Shown piece by piece: positions 23,198-31,904 of a DNA stretch of 64,000 nt. How positions within the stretch are numbered: position 1 is the first letter of the stretch; each line of letters starts with the position of its first letter. The notes beneath the pieces are model-generated. The model was not told where the DNA came from and did no database searches. It was given only the letters and a program-made list of their open reading frames with translations. The stretch is taken from NCBI GenBank assembly GCA_044223975.1, contig JBGALI010000004.1:1-64000 (forward strand), given 5' to 3'. The DNA comes from CAZCPB01 sp044223975 (GTDB lineage: Bacteria > Planctomycetota > Phycisphaerae > Phycisphaerales > UBA1924). The position numbers were made by a program, and so were the translations under genes.

Positions 23198-24571
23198 ATG
23201 CCCGAGACTCCACCCGCACAGATTCCACCGGCCGAGCCCCCGGCGCGTGCCGCGTGGCGGCGCGAGGTCACGACCCCGTCGCTGCCCGAGGCGCACGCGT
23301 CGGTGCCGGTTCCCGGCACGCGCGGGGTGTGGCGGCGGATGCTGGCGTTCAGCGGGCCGGGGCTGATGGTGGCGGTGGGGTACATGGACCCGGGGAACTG
23401 GGCGACGGACCTGGCGGGCGGGGCGCGGTTCGGGTACACGCTGCTGTCGGTGGTGCTGATCTCCAACTTCATGGCGATCCTGCTGCAGCACCTGGCGCTG
23501 AAGCTGGGGATCGTGACGGGGCGGGACCTGGCGCAGGCGTGCCGCGACCACTTCGGGCCCAAGGCGTCGTTTGTTCTCTGGATGCTGTGCGAGATCGCGA
23601 TCGCGGCGTGCGACCTGGCGGAGGTGATCGGCTCGGCGATCGCGCTGAACCTGCTTTTCGGGCTGCCGCTGGTCTGGGGCGTGCTGCTGACGGCGGCGGA
23701 CGTGCTGCTGCTCTTGTTCCTGCAGAACCGGGGCTTCCGGGTGCTGGAGTGCATCGTCGCGGCGATGATCTTCATCATCGGGGGTTGCTTTGCGTACGAG
23801 CTGGTGGCGTCGCGTCCGGACCTGCCGGCGGTGCTGGCGGGGCTGCTGCCGCGGCCGGAGATCGTGACCAACCCCGCGATGCTGTACATCGCGATCGGGA
23901 TATTGGGCGCAACGGTGATGCCGCACAACCTGTACCTGCACTCGTCGATCGTGCAGACGCGGGCGTACGTGCGGGACGAGGCGGGGAAGGCGATGGCGAT
24001 CCGGTACGCCACGGCGGACTCGACGATCGCGCTCTTGATGGCGTTCTTCATCAATGGGGCGATCCTGGTGCTGTCGGCGGCGGCGTTCCACGGGACGGAG
24101 CACGCGGGCGTGGCGGAGATCGAGGACGCGTACAAGCTGCTCACGCCGGTGCTGGGCGCCTCGCTGGCGAGCACGCTGTTCGCGGTGGCGCTGCTGGCGT
24201 CGGGGCAGAACTCGACGCTGACGGGGACGCTGGCGGGGCAGATCGTGATGGAGGGCTTTCTGAACATCCGGCTGCGGCCGTGGGTGCGGCGTTTGATCAC
24301 GCGCCTGGTGGCGATCGTGCCGGCGGTGATCGTGGCGGCGTGGTTCGGGTCGTCGGGGGTGAACAAGCTCCTGATCCTGAGCCAGGTGATCCTTTCGCTG
24401 CAGCTGTCGTTCGCGGTGGTGCCGCTGGTGTGGTTCACGGGGAGCCGGCTGAAGATGGGGCGTTTCGTGAATGCCCGGTGGCTGGCGGCGCTGGCGTGGG
24501 TCGTGACGGCGATCATCGCCTCGCTGAACGCGTACCTGCTGTTCCAGACGGTTCGCGAGTGGATAGTCTGA
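23198..24571 (+). CDS. mntH: Nramp-type manganese transporter MntH
   Basis: The 457-residue protein is a proton-coupled Mn(II)/Fe(II) importer with about 11 membrane segments. The metal-site motif Y-M-D-P-G-N-W is at 62-68, and segment 6 carries G-A-T-V-M-P-H-N-L-Y-L-H-S, with the conserved Met and His. G-Q-N-S-T-L-T-G-T-L-A-G-Q follows. ATG 23198 has AGGA 8 bases upstream and lies beyond the predicted transcription start; the frame is also open from an ATG at 23132, but that codon lies inside the operator. Regulation by MntR is supported by the divergent gene and operator. A universal stress protein gene follows 15 bases later. Confidence 0.95.
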   Translation: MPETPPAQIPPAEPPARAAWRREVTTPSLPEAHASVPVPGTRGVWRRMLAFSGPGLMVAVGYMDPGNWATDLAGGARFGYTLLSVVLISNFMAILLQHLALKLGIVTGRDLAQACRDHFGPKASFVLWMLCEIAIAACDLAEVIGSAIALNLLFGLPLVWGVLLTAADVLLLLFLQNRGFRVLECIVAAMIFIIGGCFAYELVASRPDLPAVLAGLLPRPEIVTNPAMLYIAIGILGATVMPHNLYLHSSIVQTRAYVRDEAGKAMAIRYATADSTIALLMAFFINGAILVLSAAAFHGTEHAGVAEIEDAYKLLTPVLGASLASTLFAVALLASGQNSTLTGTLAGQIVMEGFLNIRLRPWVRRLITRLVAIVPAVIVAAWFGSSGVNKLLILSQVILSLQLSFAVVPLVWFTGSRLKMGRFVNARWLAALAWVVTAIIASLNAYLLFQTVREWIV

Positions 24572-24586
24572 GACGGAGGGCACGCC

Positions 24587-25021
24587 ATGTACCGCACCAT
24601 CCTGGTCCCCTTGGAAAACTCCGCGACCGACGGCGCGATCCTGGCCCATGTCCGGCGCCTGGCGCGCCTGGCGGGAAGTTCGCTCGTGCTGGTGCACGTG
24701 GCCGACGGGCACGTGGCGCGCACGCAGGAGGCTTTGAACCTGCAGGACTCGGCGGAGATCGAGAACGACCGGGCGTACCTGTCGCGGTGCGAGCGGGAAC
24801 TGGCGGCCGAGGGCTTTGCGGTGAAGTCGGTGCTCGAGAAGGGGGACCCGACCAAGGGAATCCTGGCGGTCGCGGCGCGAGAGGGGCCCGACCTGATCGC
24901 GATGGCGACGCACGGGCACGGGCTGATCGGGGACCTGGTCCGCGGCAGCGTGGCCGAGCAGCTGCGGCACCGGACGGAGATCCCGGTGCTGATGGTGCGC
25001 GGGGCAAAGCCGGGCGCGTAG
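24587..25021 (+). CDS. universal stress protein (UspA family)
   Basis: The 144-residue protein has the Usp fold from start to end: Y-R-T-I-L-V-P-L-E-N-S near the N-terminus, and the ATP-binding signature G-x2-G-x9-G-S as G-H-G-L-I-G-D-L-V-R-G-S, then I-P-V-L-M-V-R. The glycines of the ATP-binding class are present. It starts at ATG 24587 with GGAGGG upstream, 15 bases after mntH. It probably shares the MntR-controlled transcript, linking it to metal or oxidative stress. Confidence 0.92.
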   Translation: MYRTILVPLENSATDGAILAHVRRLARLAGSSLVLVHVADGHVARTQEALNLQDSAEIENDRAYLSRCERELAAEGFAVKSVLEKGDPTKGILAVAAREGPDLIAMATHGHGLIGDLVRGSVAEQLRHRTEIPVLMVRGAKPGA

Positions 25022-25076
25022 CGGTGAGATTGCAGCCCGCGATGGCCGGTGCGACGTATCGTCACCGATCCTGCAG

Positions 25077-25751
25077 ATGATCGTCACACGACAAAGCTCG
25101 AACGAAGGACAGACCGCCGCCGTGGGGCGTGCGATCGCGCGCCTGCTGCGCTCGGGGGACGTCGTGCGCCTGGAGGGAGAACTTGGCGCTGGGAAGACGA
25201 CGCTGGTTCGCGCCGTCGCGGCGGGGTTGGGGGTGGACCCCGGGCTTGTGTCCAGCCCGACGTTCGTCATCGTCAACCAGTATCCCGTCCGTGTCCCCGG
25301 GCGCGCGGGCCTCGACGAAGTCGTGCACGTGGACGCGTACCGGCTCACGACGGCGGAGGACCTTGAGAGCGTGGGATGGGATCGGCTGACCGATGCGGGA
25401 ACGCGGGGGGCGCGGGCGGGGAGCGTGATGCTGGTCGAGTGGCCGGAGCGGGTCGAGGGAGCGCTGCCGCGGCGGGACGCGTGCCTGGTGGTGGGACTTC
25501 GGGCGACGGGCGAGACGGCGCGCGAGGTAACGCTCGAGATCCCGGGGGCGTGGAAGGACCGGCCCGAGGCGGCGTTGATCGCGGAGCGCGAGCCGGTGCG
25601 ATGCCGCGTGACGGGCGTGTGGGTCGATCCGGCGAGCCCGACGTACCCGTTCGCGGACGAGCGGGCGAAGATGGCGGACCTTGGGCGGTGGTTCTCGGGG
25701 AGTTACAGGATCAGCCGCGATGCGGGGCCGGACGAGCTTGAAGGGGCCTGA
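25077..25751 (+). CDS. tsaE: tRNA threonylcarbamoyladenosine biosynthesis ATPase TsaE
   Basis: TsaE is the ATPase that resets the TsaB-TsaD complex during t6A37 synthesis in tRNA. This copy has Walker A G-E-L-G-A-G-K-T-T-L-V-R, S-P-T-F-V-I-V-N-Q-Y, and H-V-D-A-Y-R-L, the conserved metal/nucleotide region. At 224 residues it is about 70 longer than usual; the extra C-terminal part (from about residue 155) ends with T-Y-P-F-A-D-E-R-A-K-M-A-D-L and is unknown to me. ATG 25077 follows a TATCGT box by 14 bases. It converges on the GH35 gene with 6 bases between stops. Confidence 0.92.
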   Translation: MIVTRQSSNEGQTAAVGRAIARLLRSGDVVRLEGELGAGKTTLVRAVAAGLGVDPGLVSSPTFVIVNQYPVRVPGRAGLDEVVHVDAYRLTTAEDLESVGWDRLTDAGTRGARAGSVMLVEWPERVEGALPRRDACLVVGLRATGETAREVTLEIPGAWKDRPEAALIAEREPVRCRVTGVWVDPASPTYPFADERAKMADLGRWFSGSYRISRDAGPDELEGA

Positions 25752-25757
25752 AGACGC

Positions 25758-28022
25758 TCACGCGGGTTCGACGCGGAAGACCGAGCCGCTGGCGCGGTCG
25801 AGCGGCAGGAGGATGTCGGAGCGATCGCTCGTGCGTGCGGCGCCGCTGAAGAGGTCGGTGGTGCGGACGCGGGCGGGCGCGGCGGGTGTGGTGAGGGTGA
25901 TTGGCGCGTGTGCCGCGGCGCCGCTCATGTTCGCGGCGATGATGTACAGCTCGCTCGCGTTGCCGCGGCGGTGGAAGAGGGCGGTCTGCACGCCCGGCAC
26001 GGCGGCGCGGACGGGCGCGGGGGAGCCCGCCCATTGCATCGCGGCGCGGGCGAGGTCGGCGTTGGGGGTGAGGCCGATCACGATGAGCGTGCCGCGGCCG
26101 CGTTTCTCGCGGTATCCGACGGTCCATTTTTTCCCGACGTACGCTGCCGCCCACTTGTCGGCGTTCTCGATGGCCTGCTGCGTGCCGGAGGTCTGCGTGC
26201 CGGTGATGGGCTCGCCGGGGGGCGAGTCCCAGACCCAGACGGGGCCTTCGGCGATGGGAGAACTCGTGCCCAGCGCGACGGAAAGTTTCTTGCCGAGGCG
26301 CGAGAGGACGCGATCGGGTGCGGGGATGTTGAGGATGTTGCACGGGCGGAAGGTTTCGTCGGCGCGGGGGAAGGTCTGGAAGAGGATGAGGGTGCCGCCG
26401 GATTCGAGGTTCGCGGCGAGCTGCTCCTGGACCGTGCGCGGGAGCCAGTCGGCCGAGGCGTAGAAGAGAAGTTGCGTGGGCGCGAGAGGTCGGGCTGATT
26501 CGTCGCCTCCAGCCTCCCCCGGCCTCGCGGACTTGGCCACCCCCTCCGCAGGCGCGGAGGGGGATGTTGCGAGCGTTGCGGCGTCCACGAGTTCGGTGTC
26601 GATGCCGGCGTCGTAGAGCGACTGGAGGACCGGGTTGGTCGCCAGGAGGTCGTCGGTGCCGATCTGTTCGGCGTGGAAGAACGCGCGGCAGGCGGGGATC
26701 CGGATGAGTGATGCGGGATCGAGCTCGCGCACAACGCGGTGGATGTCCATGAACACGGCGGCTTCGGGGCGGATCTCGCCGCGCTCGTTGATGGGCGTGA
26801 AGTACCAGTTGTCGCGCCCGACGAGCATGTACCAGTTCCAGGCCTTGATGCCGGCCAGGAGCGCGGAGCAGGCCAGCAGGCGGTAGTGCTCTTGGGTGAA
26901 GGCGCCGGTGTAGGTGTGGTAGCCGTGCCACACGCCGCACTCGAGCTCGCCGATCATGGGGAGGCGCGAGACGGCGCTCTGGTAGCGGCAGGAGTCAAGG
27001 AAGCAGCGGTGCTCGCGCCTGGGGGAGAGGCCGAAGATCCCGCCGCCGCCGGTGGCCTGGCCCTCGCTGCCGGGCGCGGCGGGCGGTCCGGCGAACTCGT
27101 TGCGCGGATACCAGTCGATGGCGAGGATGTCGGCGCCGCCGTCATCGGAAAGGACGCGCCAGTTCTGCACATCGCCGCCGGGGTAGTAGTTGGCGACGAT
27201 GGGAAGGTCGACGCCCAGGGCGCGGTACTCGTCGACGTGCCAGCGCAGGGTGCGGGCGGTGAGCCAGTGCTGGAAGCGCCAGTAGTCGCGGGTGCGGGTC
27301 AGGGCGCCGGGGCTGTGGCGGTCGGTGACGTGCGCGGCGGGCTGGGCGTCGGCAATTTGTGTATAGGCGGTGCCCCATGCGTGGTTGAGCGCGGCGACGG
27401 ATGAATAGCGGGCGGCGAGGAAGTCATGGAAGACGGAGGGTTCGGCGGGAGCCTGCGGGGTTCGGAGAGCCCCGTCCCGGGAGGGGCCGTCGAGGCCGCA
27501 CTCGCGCTCGAACCAGTGCGTGAAGTTGTCGGTCTCGTTGTCGGCCTGGAAAAGGACGATGGGGCCGCCGCTGTCGTACTTGGCGTGCGAGGTGGCGAAC
27601 CAGGGGCGGATGGCGTCGGTGACGGCGCGCATCCACACGCGGGCTTCGCGCCGGTATTCCTCGGAGCAGCGCGGCAGAGTGACCACGCGGTCGGGAACGC
27701 CGGCGTTGGTCCATTCCGAATAGATGTAGGGGCCGGGGCGGATGAAGAGCGAGAAGCCTTCGATCGCGACCAGGTCGAGGAAGGCGATCAGGCTCCGCTG
27801 GGGTTCGGTGCTGCCGTCGAAATCGAAGCGGCCCGGGGCGATCTCGTGGTATTGCCAGGGGATGTAGGTGGCGAGGGTTTCAAGGCCGAGCCGGCGGCAG
27901 GATTTCAGCACCTCGGGCCAGCGCGCGGGCGCGAGGCGCCAGTAGTGCAGTTCGCCCATGAACAGCGGGACGCGGAGGTCGCCCACCAAGAGCGTGCCGG
28001 ATTCGATTCGGACGGGGGGCAT
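25758..28022 (-). CDS. GH35-type beta-galactosidase
   Basis: The 754-residue protein opens with the GH35 (beta-galactosidase/exo-glycosidase) TIM barrel: G-E-L-H-Y-W-R, L-E-T-L-A-T-Y-I-P-W, F-I-R-P-G-P-Y-I-Y-S-E-W, and Q-A-D-N-E-T-D-N with Glu163 as the likely acid/base. The later G-E-L-E-C-G-V-W-H-G could hold the nucleophile. No signal peptide is seen, so it may act in the cytoplasm on imported galactosides. Residues of a linker near 26505-26570 are low complexity and are encoded in part by a palindrome. ATG 28022 has a TAGACT box ending 6 bases upstream and no Shine-Dalgarno sequence. The substrate cannot be specified from sequence. Confidence 0.85.
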   Translation of the reverse strand: MPPVRIESGTLLVGDLRVPLFMGELHYWRLAPARWPEVLKSCRRLGLETLATYIPWQYHEIAPGRFDFDGSTEPQRSLIAFLDLVAIEGFSLFIRPGPYIYSEWTNAGVPDRVVTLPRCSEEYRREARVWMRAVTDAIRPWFATSHAKYDSGGPIVLFQADNETDNFTHWFERECGLDGPSRDGALRTPQAPAEPSVFHDFLAARYSSVAALNHAWGTAYTQIADAQPAAHVTDRHSPGALTRTRDYWRFQHWLTARTLRWHVDEYRALGVDLPIVANYYPGGDVQNWRVLSDDGGADILAIDWYPRNEFAGPPAAPGSEGQATGGGGIFGLSPRREHRCFLDSCRYQSAVSRLPMIGELECGVWHGYHTYTGAFTQEHYRLLACSALLAGIKAWNWYMLVGRDNWYFTPINERGEIRPEAAVFMDIHRVVRELDPASLIRIPACRAFFHAEQIGTDDLLATNPVLQSLYDAGIDTELVDAATLATSPSAPAEGVAKSARPGEAGGDESARPLAPTQLLFYASADWLPRTVQEQLAANLESGGTLILFQTFPRADETFRPCNILNIPAPDRVLSRLGKKLSVALGTSSPIAEGPVWVWDSPPGEPITGTQTSGTQQAIENADKWAAAYVGKKWTVGYREKRGRGTLIVIGLTPNADLARAAMQWAGSPAPVRAAVPGVQTALFHRRGNASELYIIAANMSGAAAHAPITLTTPAAPARVRTTDLFSGAARTSDRSDILLPLDRASGSVFRVEPA
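26540..26563. repeat. palindrome within the GH35 gene
   Basis: CCCCCTCCGC, loop aggc, then the exact complement, in the coding sequence of a Ser/Ala/Glu/Pro-rich linker. The frame is kept. Confidence 0.8.
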
Positions 28023-28028
28023 GGCCGC

Positions 28029-28034
28029 AGTCTA
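28029..28034 (-). promoter_or_regulatory. -10-like box TAGACT before the GH35 gene
   Basis: TAGACT ends 6 bases before ATG 28022, with no ribosome binding site between them. Confidence 0.38.
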
Positions 28035-28118
28035 TCGGCCCCGCGAGCGGCGGCGGGGCGGGTGCCGCGATCGCGCGAAGAATGTACTCTTGGCGTTCAT
28101 TCCCTGGCGGAGAACATC

Positions 28119-28658
28119 GTGGCCAAGGTTCGCAAGAAAAAGGCCGGGACGCGCGGCGTGCCGCTGGTGGGCGTGATCATGGGCTCGCGCTCGGACTGGG
28201 AGACCATGCGTCACGCGGCGGAGACGCTGGAGGAATTGGGCGTGCCGCACGAGTGCTCGGTGGTGAGCGCGCACCGCACGCCCGACTGGCTGATGGAGTA
28301 CGCGGGCGCGGCCGAGTCGCGCGGGATTGAGGTGATCATCGCGGGGGCGGGGGGCGCGGCGCACCTGCCGGGGATGTGCGCGAGCAAGACGGTGCTGCCG
28401 GTGCTGGGCGTGCCGGTTGAGAGTCGGGCGCTGAAGGGGCTGGACTCGCTGCTGTCGATCGCGCAGATGCCCGCGGGGATCCCGGTCGGGACGCTGGCGA
28501 TCGGGAAGGCGGGGGCGATCAACGCGGCGATCCTGGCGGCGCAGATCCTGGGCGGAACGCACCCTGCGATCCGCGAGCGGGTCCGGGCGTGGCGGGAGGC
28601 GCGAACCAGGGCGGTGCTGAAGGACCGTGACCCGCGGCGGCCGGAGACGCGGCGATGA
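28119..28658 (+). CDS. purE: N5-carboxyaminoimidazole ribonucleotide mutase PurE
   Basis: PurE converts N5-CAIR to CAIR in de novo purine synthesis. The 179-residue protein has I-M-G-S-R-S-D-W, V-V-S-A-H-R-T-P-D and A-G-G-A-A-H-L-P-G, the class I PurE active-site motifs. It starts at GTG 28119, with GGCGGAG 7 bases upstream; the frame is open further up but lacks homology. Its stop overlaps the purK start (ATGA), so the pair is coupled. Confidence 0.96.
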   Translation: MAKVRKKKAGTRGVPLVGVIMGSRSDWETMRHAAETLEELGVPHECSVVSAHRTPDWLMEYAGAAESRGIEVIIAGAGGAAHLPGMCASKTVLPVLGVPVESRALKGLDSLLSIAQMPAGIPVGTLAIGKAGAINAAILAAQILGGTHPAIRERVRAWREARTRAVLKDRDPRRPETRR

Positions 28659-29785
28659 GGATCGGGATACTCGGCGCGGGGCAGCTGGGCTGGATGCTCG
28701 CGCTGGCGGGGCACCGGCTGGGGTTCACGTTCCGGTTTCTGGACCCGGCGCCCGAAGCGCCCGGGCGGCGCGTGGGCGAGCTGGTCGTGGGTCCGTGGGC
28801 CGACCCGGAGGTGCTCGAGAGGTTCCTGGGCGGGCTTGACCTGGTGACGTACGAGTTTGAGAACGTTCCGGCGGCGGTGGCGCACCGCATCGCCGACGAG
28901 ACGCCGGTGTACCCGCCGGTCGGGGCCCTGGAATCTTCGCAGGACCGGCTGTGCGAGAAGGCGTTGTTCAACAGCCTGGGCATCTCGACCGCGCAGTACG
29001 CGCCGGTGTCGACGTTTGAAGAACTCGAGGGCGCGGTGGAACGGCTGGGCACGCCGGGAATTCTCAAGACTCGGCGCGCGGGGTACGACGGCAAGGGGCA
29101 GGCGCCGATCAGGGCGGCGCGCGACGTTGCCGGGGCGTGGAGGGCGCTCGTGCCCGGCGTTGAGAGCGCCGAGCTGATCTACGAGCGGTTCATTGATTTC
29201 GAGCGCGAGGTCTCGGTTCTGGGCGTCCGGGCCGCGGATGGCCGGACGGCCGTCTACCCGGTGACGCGGAACGTGCACGCGGGCGGGATTCTTCGCGCTT
29301 CGTACGCGCCCGACGGGGATGACGCGGTGGAGCGCGAGGCGCACGCGGCGGTGCGGCGCGTGATGGAGCACATGCGCTACGTGGGCGTGCTGGCGATCGA
29401 GCTGTTCGTGGTGCGGGATACGGGCGGGGCGATGAAGATCGTGGCCAACGAGATGGCCCCGCGCGTGCACAACTCGGGGCACTGGACGATCGAGGGGGCG
29501 GTGACGTGTCAGTTTGAGAATCACCTGCGGGCGATCGCCGGCCTGCCGCTGGGCGATACGTCAGTGGTGGCGCCGGGCACGTTTGCGGCGATGGTGAACC
29601 TGATCGGCACGACCGGCGAGCTTCAAGAGCTGCTGGCGATCCCGGGCGCGCACGTGCACCTGTACGGCAAGCAGGAGCGCGAGGGGCGGAAGGTCGGGCA
29701 CGTCACGTTCCTCGGGCAAAATCCTGCGGAACTGGAAGAGAAGCTTCGCCGGGCGGCGGGCGTGGCGGGCCAGAAAGTTCCCTAG
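28655..29785 (+). CDS. purK: N5-carboxyaminoimidazole ribonucleotide synthase PurK
   Basis: PurK carboxylates AIR with ATP and bicarbonate to give N5-CAIR, the PurE substrate. The 376-residue ATP-grasp enzyme begins I-G-I-L-G-A-G-Q-L-G-W-M and has Y-E-F-E-N-V-P, K-T-R-R-A-G-Y-D-G-K-G-Q, and N-E-M-A-P-R-V-H-N-S-G-H-W-T, all characteristic. It overlaps purE by 4 bases. Confidence 0.96.
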   Translation: MRIGILGAGQLGWMLALAGHRLGFTFRFLDPAPEAPGRRVGELVVGPWADPEVLERFLGGLDLVTYEFENVPAAVAHRIADETPVYPPVGALESSQDRLCEKALFNSLGISTAQYAPVSTFEELEGAVERLGTPGILKTRRAGYDGKGQAPIRAARDVAGAWRALVPGVESAELIYERFIDFEREVSVLGVRAADGRTAVYPVTRNVHAGGILRASYAPDGDDAVEREAHAAVRRVMEHMRYVGVLAIELFVVRDTGGAMKIVANEMAPRVHNSGHWTIEGAVTCQFENHLRAIAGLPLGDTSVVAPGTFAAMVNLIGTTGELQELLAIPGAHVHLYGKQEREGRKVGHVTFLGQNPAELEEKLRRAAGVAGQKVP

Positions 29786-29837
29786 GGGTTTCATCGTCGC
29801 GCCCGCGGGGGCGTGCGGGTGCGCGGCCGACCGCGAG

Positions 29838-29843
29838 TACCAT
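29838..29843 (+). promoter_or_regulatory. -10-like box TACCAT before the cyclodeaminase gene
   Basis: TACCAT ends 5 bases before ATG 29849, the closest such spacing in the window. The same hexamer precedes livH. Confidence 0.38.
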
Positions 29844-29848
29844 CCGGC

Positions 29849-30457
29849 ATGGCCCCAGAGACATTTCGCACGCTGACGGTCGATGGGTTTCTTGATGCAC
29901 TCGCGGCCAAGACTGCCGCGCCGGGGGGCGGCGCGGCGGCGGGGATGGTCGGGGCCACGGCGTGCGCGCTTGCGTCCATGGTTGTTGAGTTCTCGATCGG
30001 CAAGAAGAACCTCGCGGAGCATCAGCCCGCGCTTGTGGATGCGCAGGGGCGGCTGGCGCGGGCCCGGCGGCTGATGCTGGACTTGGCGGATGAGGATGCC
30101 GCGGCGTACGGCGCGGTGAACGAGTTGTCGCGCCTTCCCGAGGGTGATCCGCGGCGGGCGGCGCTGCCGGCGGCGCAGCGGGCGAGCGTGCAGGTGCCGA
30201 TGACGATGCTGGCGGCGTGCACGGACGTGCTTCGGCTGATGGAGACGCTGGCGCCGATCGCCAATCGCTTTCTACGGAGCGACCTGGCTGCCGCGGCGGT
30301 GATGGCCGCGGGCGCCGCCCGGTCGGCGCTGTGGAATGTGCGCGTGAACGTGCAGAGTCTGAGCGCGGGCGAGGGGATGCAGGCGTTGGCTGAGGGGGAG
30401 CGGCTGGCGGGGGACTGTGCCGCGCGGGCGGCGCGGGTGGAGGCCGGCTGCGTGTAG
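29849..30457 (+). CDS. cyclodeaminase/cyclohydrolase family protein
   Basis: The 202-residue helical protein has A-A-P-G-G-G-A-A-A-G-M-V-G-A-T-A-C-A-L near residue 25, the motif of the formiminotransferase-cyclodeaminase (FTCD/FchA) family. D-E-D-A-A-A-Y follows, then a long helical tail (P-I-A-N-R-F-L-R-S-D-L-A-A-A). Family members convert 5-formimino-THF to methenyl-THF or hydrolyse methenyl-THF. With no formiminotransferase partner in view, either activity is possible. ATG 29849 is the first codon after the TACCAT box. Confidence 0.87.
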   Translation: MAPETFRTLTVDGFLDALAAKTAAPGGGAAAGMVGATACALASMVVEFSIGKKNLAEHQPALVDAQGRLARARRLMLDLADEDAAAYGAVNELSRLPEGDPRRAALPAAQRASVQVPMTMLAACTDVLRLMETLAPIANRFLRSDLAAAAVMAAGAARSALWNVRVNVQSLSAGEGMQALAEGERLAGDCAARAARVEAGCV

Positions 30458-30504
30458 GGCTGGGGATGCGAGACTGGAGAGGGCCGGTCATGGGCCACGT
30501 CTCC

Positions 30505-30510
30505 TACGCT
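30505..30510 (+). promoter_or_regulatory. -10-like box TACGCT before the SpoIIE phosphatase gene
   Basis: TACGCT ends 5 bases before GTG 30516. Confidence 0.32.
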
Positions 30511-30515
30511 TGCCG

Positions 30516-31904
30516 GTGCCCCTCCCGCCCACCATTTCGGATCCGGCGATCGGCGTTGTCGTCGAGCTGCTTCAGCACGTGACCAAGGCCCACACGGCCC
30601 AGGACGCGTTCGACGCGTTCATGCGCCACTACTGGCACTTCGGGCCGGTGGAGCACTTCGTGGGGGTGCTGCCCGATTCGTCGGGCGAGGGCCGGTACCG
30701 GATCGCGCTCGAGGTGAACACCGCGGCGGCGGCGGCGGGGGGGCCGGTGGCGCCGCGGAACCTTGATGCTGCCGCGCTCGAGCAGCTCCCGGTCTACGAG
30801 GGTGGGGTGATCGGCGGGCTGATCCGGGCGCGGGGGCCGGCGTGGCTGACGCAGCTTGACCTGCGCGGCGACCCGGCGGTGGGGCACCTGTCGGGGATGA
30901 CCACGTGCCTGGCCCTGCCCGTCTTCGCGGGCGCCGCGATCTCGGAGTGGGTGGTCGGTTTTTCTTCGAAGGTCGGGAAGATCGAGGTGCGTGATGCGCT
31001 GCAGGCGCTCATGACGGCGAACCTCATGGGCATGATCAACGCCCACCTCACCCTCGTCGAGGACTTCCGTGCGCTCAACCGTCGTCTCACACGCCAGCTC
31101 GAGGATGTGGCGCAGATCCAGCAGTCGCTGCTGCCCGAGAGGCTGCCCGAGATTCCGGGGCTGAAGATCGCGACGAGCTATCTGACGAGCGATCAGGCGG
31201 GCGGCGACTATTACGACTTCTTCCGGTTTCACGACGGGCGGTGGGGCATCCTGATCGCCGACGTGTCGGGGCACGGGGCGGCTGCCGCGACGGTGATGGC
31301 GATGCTGCACGGCATCCTGCACTGCTACACGGGGGAGGATTGTCTGCCCGACCGGATTCTCAGGCACGCCAACTCCAAGCTGGTCGAGGCGGGGATCAAC
31401 GGGAACTTTGTCACGGCGTTCCTGGCGATGTACGACCCGCGTGATGCGTCGCTGTCGTACGCCAGCAGCGGGCACAACCCGCCGCGCTTGAAGGACGGCC
31501 GCACCGGCGAAGTGCGGGCGATCGACGAGCCGGCGTCCTTGCCGCTGGGGATCTTCGAGCCCTACGAGATCGCGTCGGGGCACCTGCGCCTGCGCCCCAA
31601 CGACACCGTGCTGATGTACACGGACGGGATTACGGAAGAGTTCAACGCCGGGCGAGAGATGTTCGGCGTGAACCGACTGGATGTCGCGCTCGACGGCTGC
31701 ACGGGCGACCCCGAGTGCGTGGTGGGGAGTGTGCACGGGGCGCTCTTTGAGCACACCAAGAACCGCACGCGGGCGGACGATCAGACGATCGTCGCGTTCC
31801 GCTACATCGGGCCCGAGGGTGGGCTGGGGGCGGACGAGCTTTCGCGGCGGGTCATGGCGGACGCGGCGGCGGCGCTGGCGGGGGCCGAGGGATCGGGCTC
31901 GTGA
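30516..31904 (+). CDS. SpoIIE/RsbU-type PP2C protein phosphatase
   Basis: The 462-residue protein has an N-terminal sensor-like domain of about 190 residues that looks GAF-like (L-A-L-P-V-F-A-G-A-A-I-S-E-W-V-V-G), then a short helical linker. The C-terminal PP2C-type domain has metal-site motifs G-G-D-Y-Y-D-F-F, A-D-V-S-G-H-G-A-A-A-A and T-D-G-I-T-E-E-F-N. Such enzymes dephosphorylate anti-anti-sigma factors in partner-switching stress control. No such partner is present here. GTG 30516 is preferred; an in-frame TTG at 30510 overlaps the -10-like box. Its stop overlaps the next gene by 4 bases (GTGA). Confidence 0.9.
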   Translation: MPLPPTISDPAIGVVVELLQHVTKAHTAQDAFDAFMRHYWHFGPVEHFVGVLPDSSGEGRYRIALEVNTAAAAAGGPVAPRNLDAAALEQLPVYEGGVIGGLIRARGPAWLTQLDLRGDPAVGHLSGMTTCLALPVFAGAAISEWVVGFSSKVGKIEVRDALQALMTANLMGMINAHLTLVEDFRALNRRLTRQLEDVAQIQQSLLPERLPEIPGLKIATSYLTSDQAGGDYYDFFRFHDGRWGILIADVSGHGAAAATVMAMLHGILHCYTGEDCLPDRILRHANSKLVEAGINGNFVTAFLAMYDPRDASLSYASSGHNPPRLKDGRTGEVRAIDEPASLPLGIFEPYEIASGHLRLRPNDTVLMYTDGITEEFNAGREMFGVNRLDVALDGCTGDPECVVGSVHGALFEHTKNRTRADDQTIVAFRYIGPEGGLGADELSRRVMADAAAALAGAEGSGS

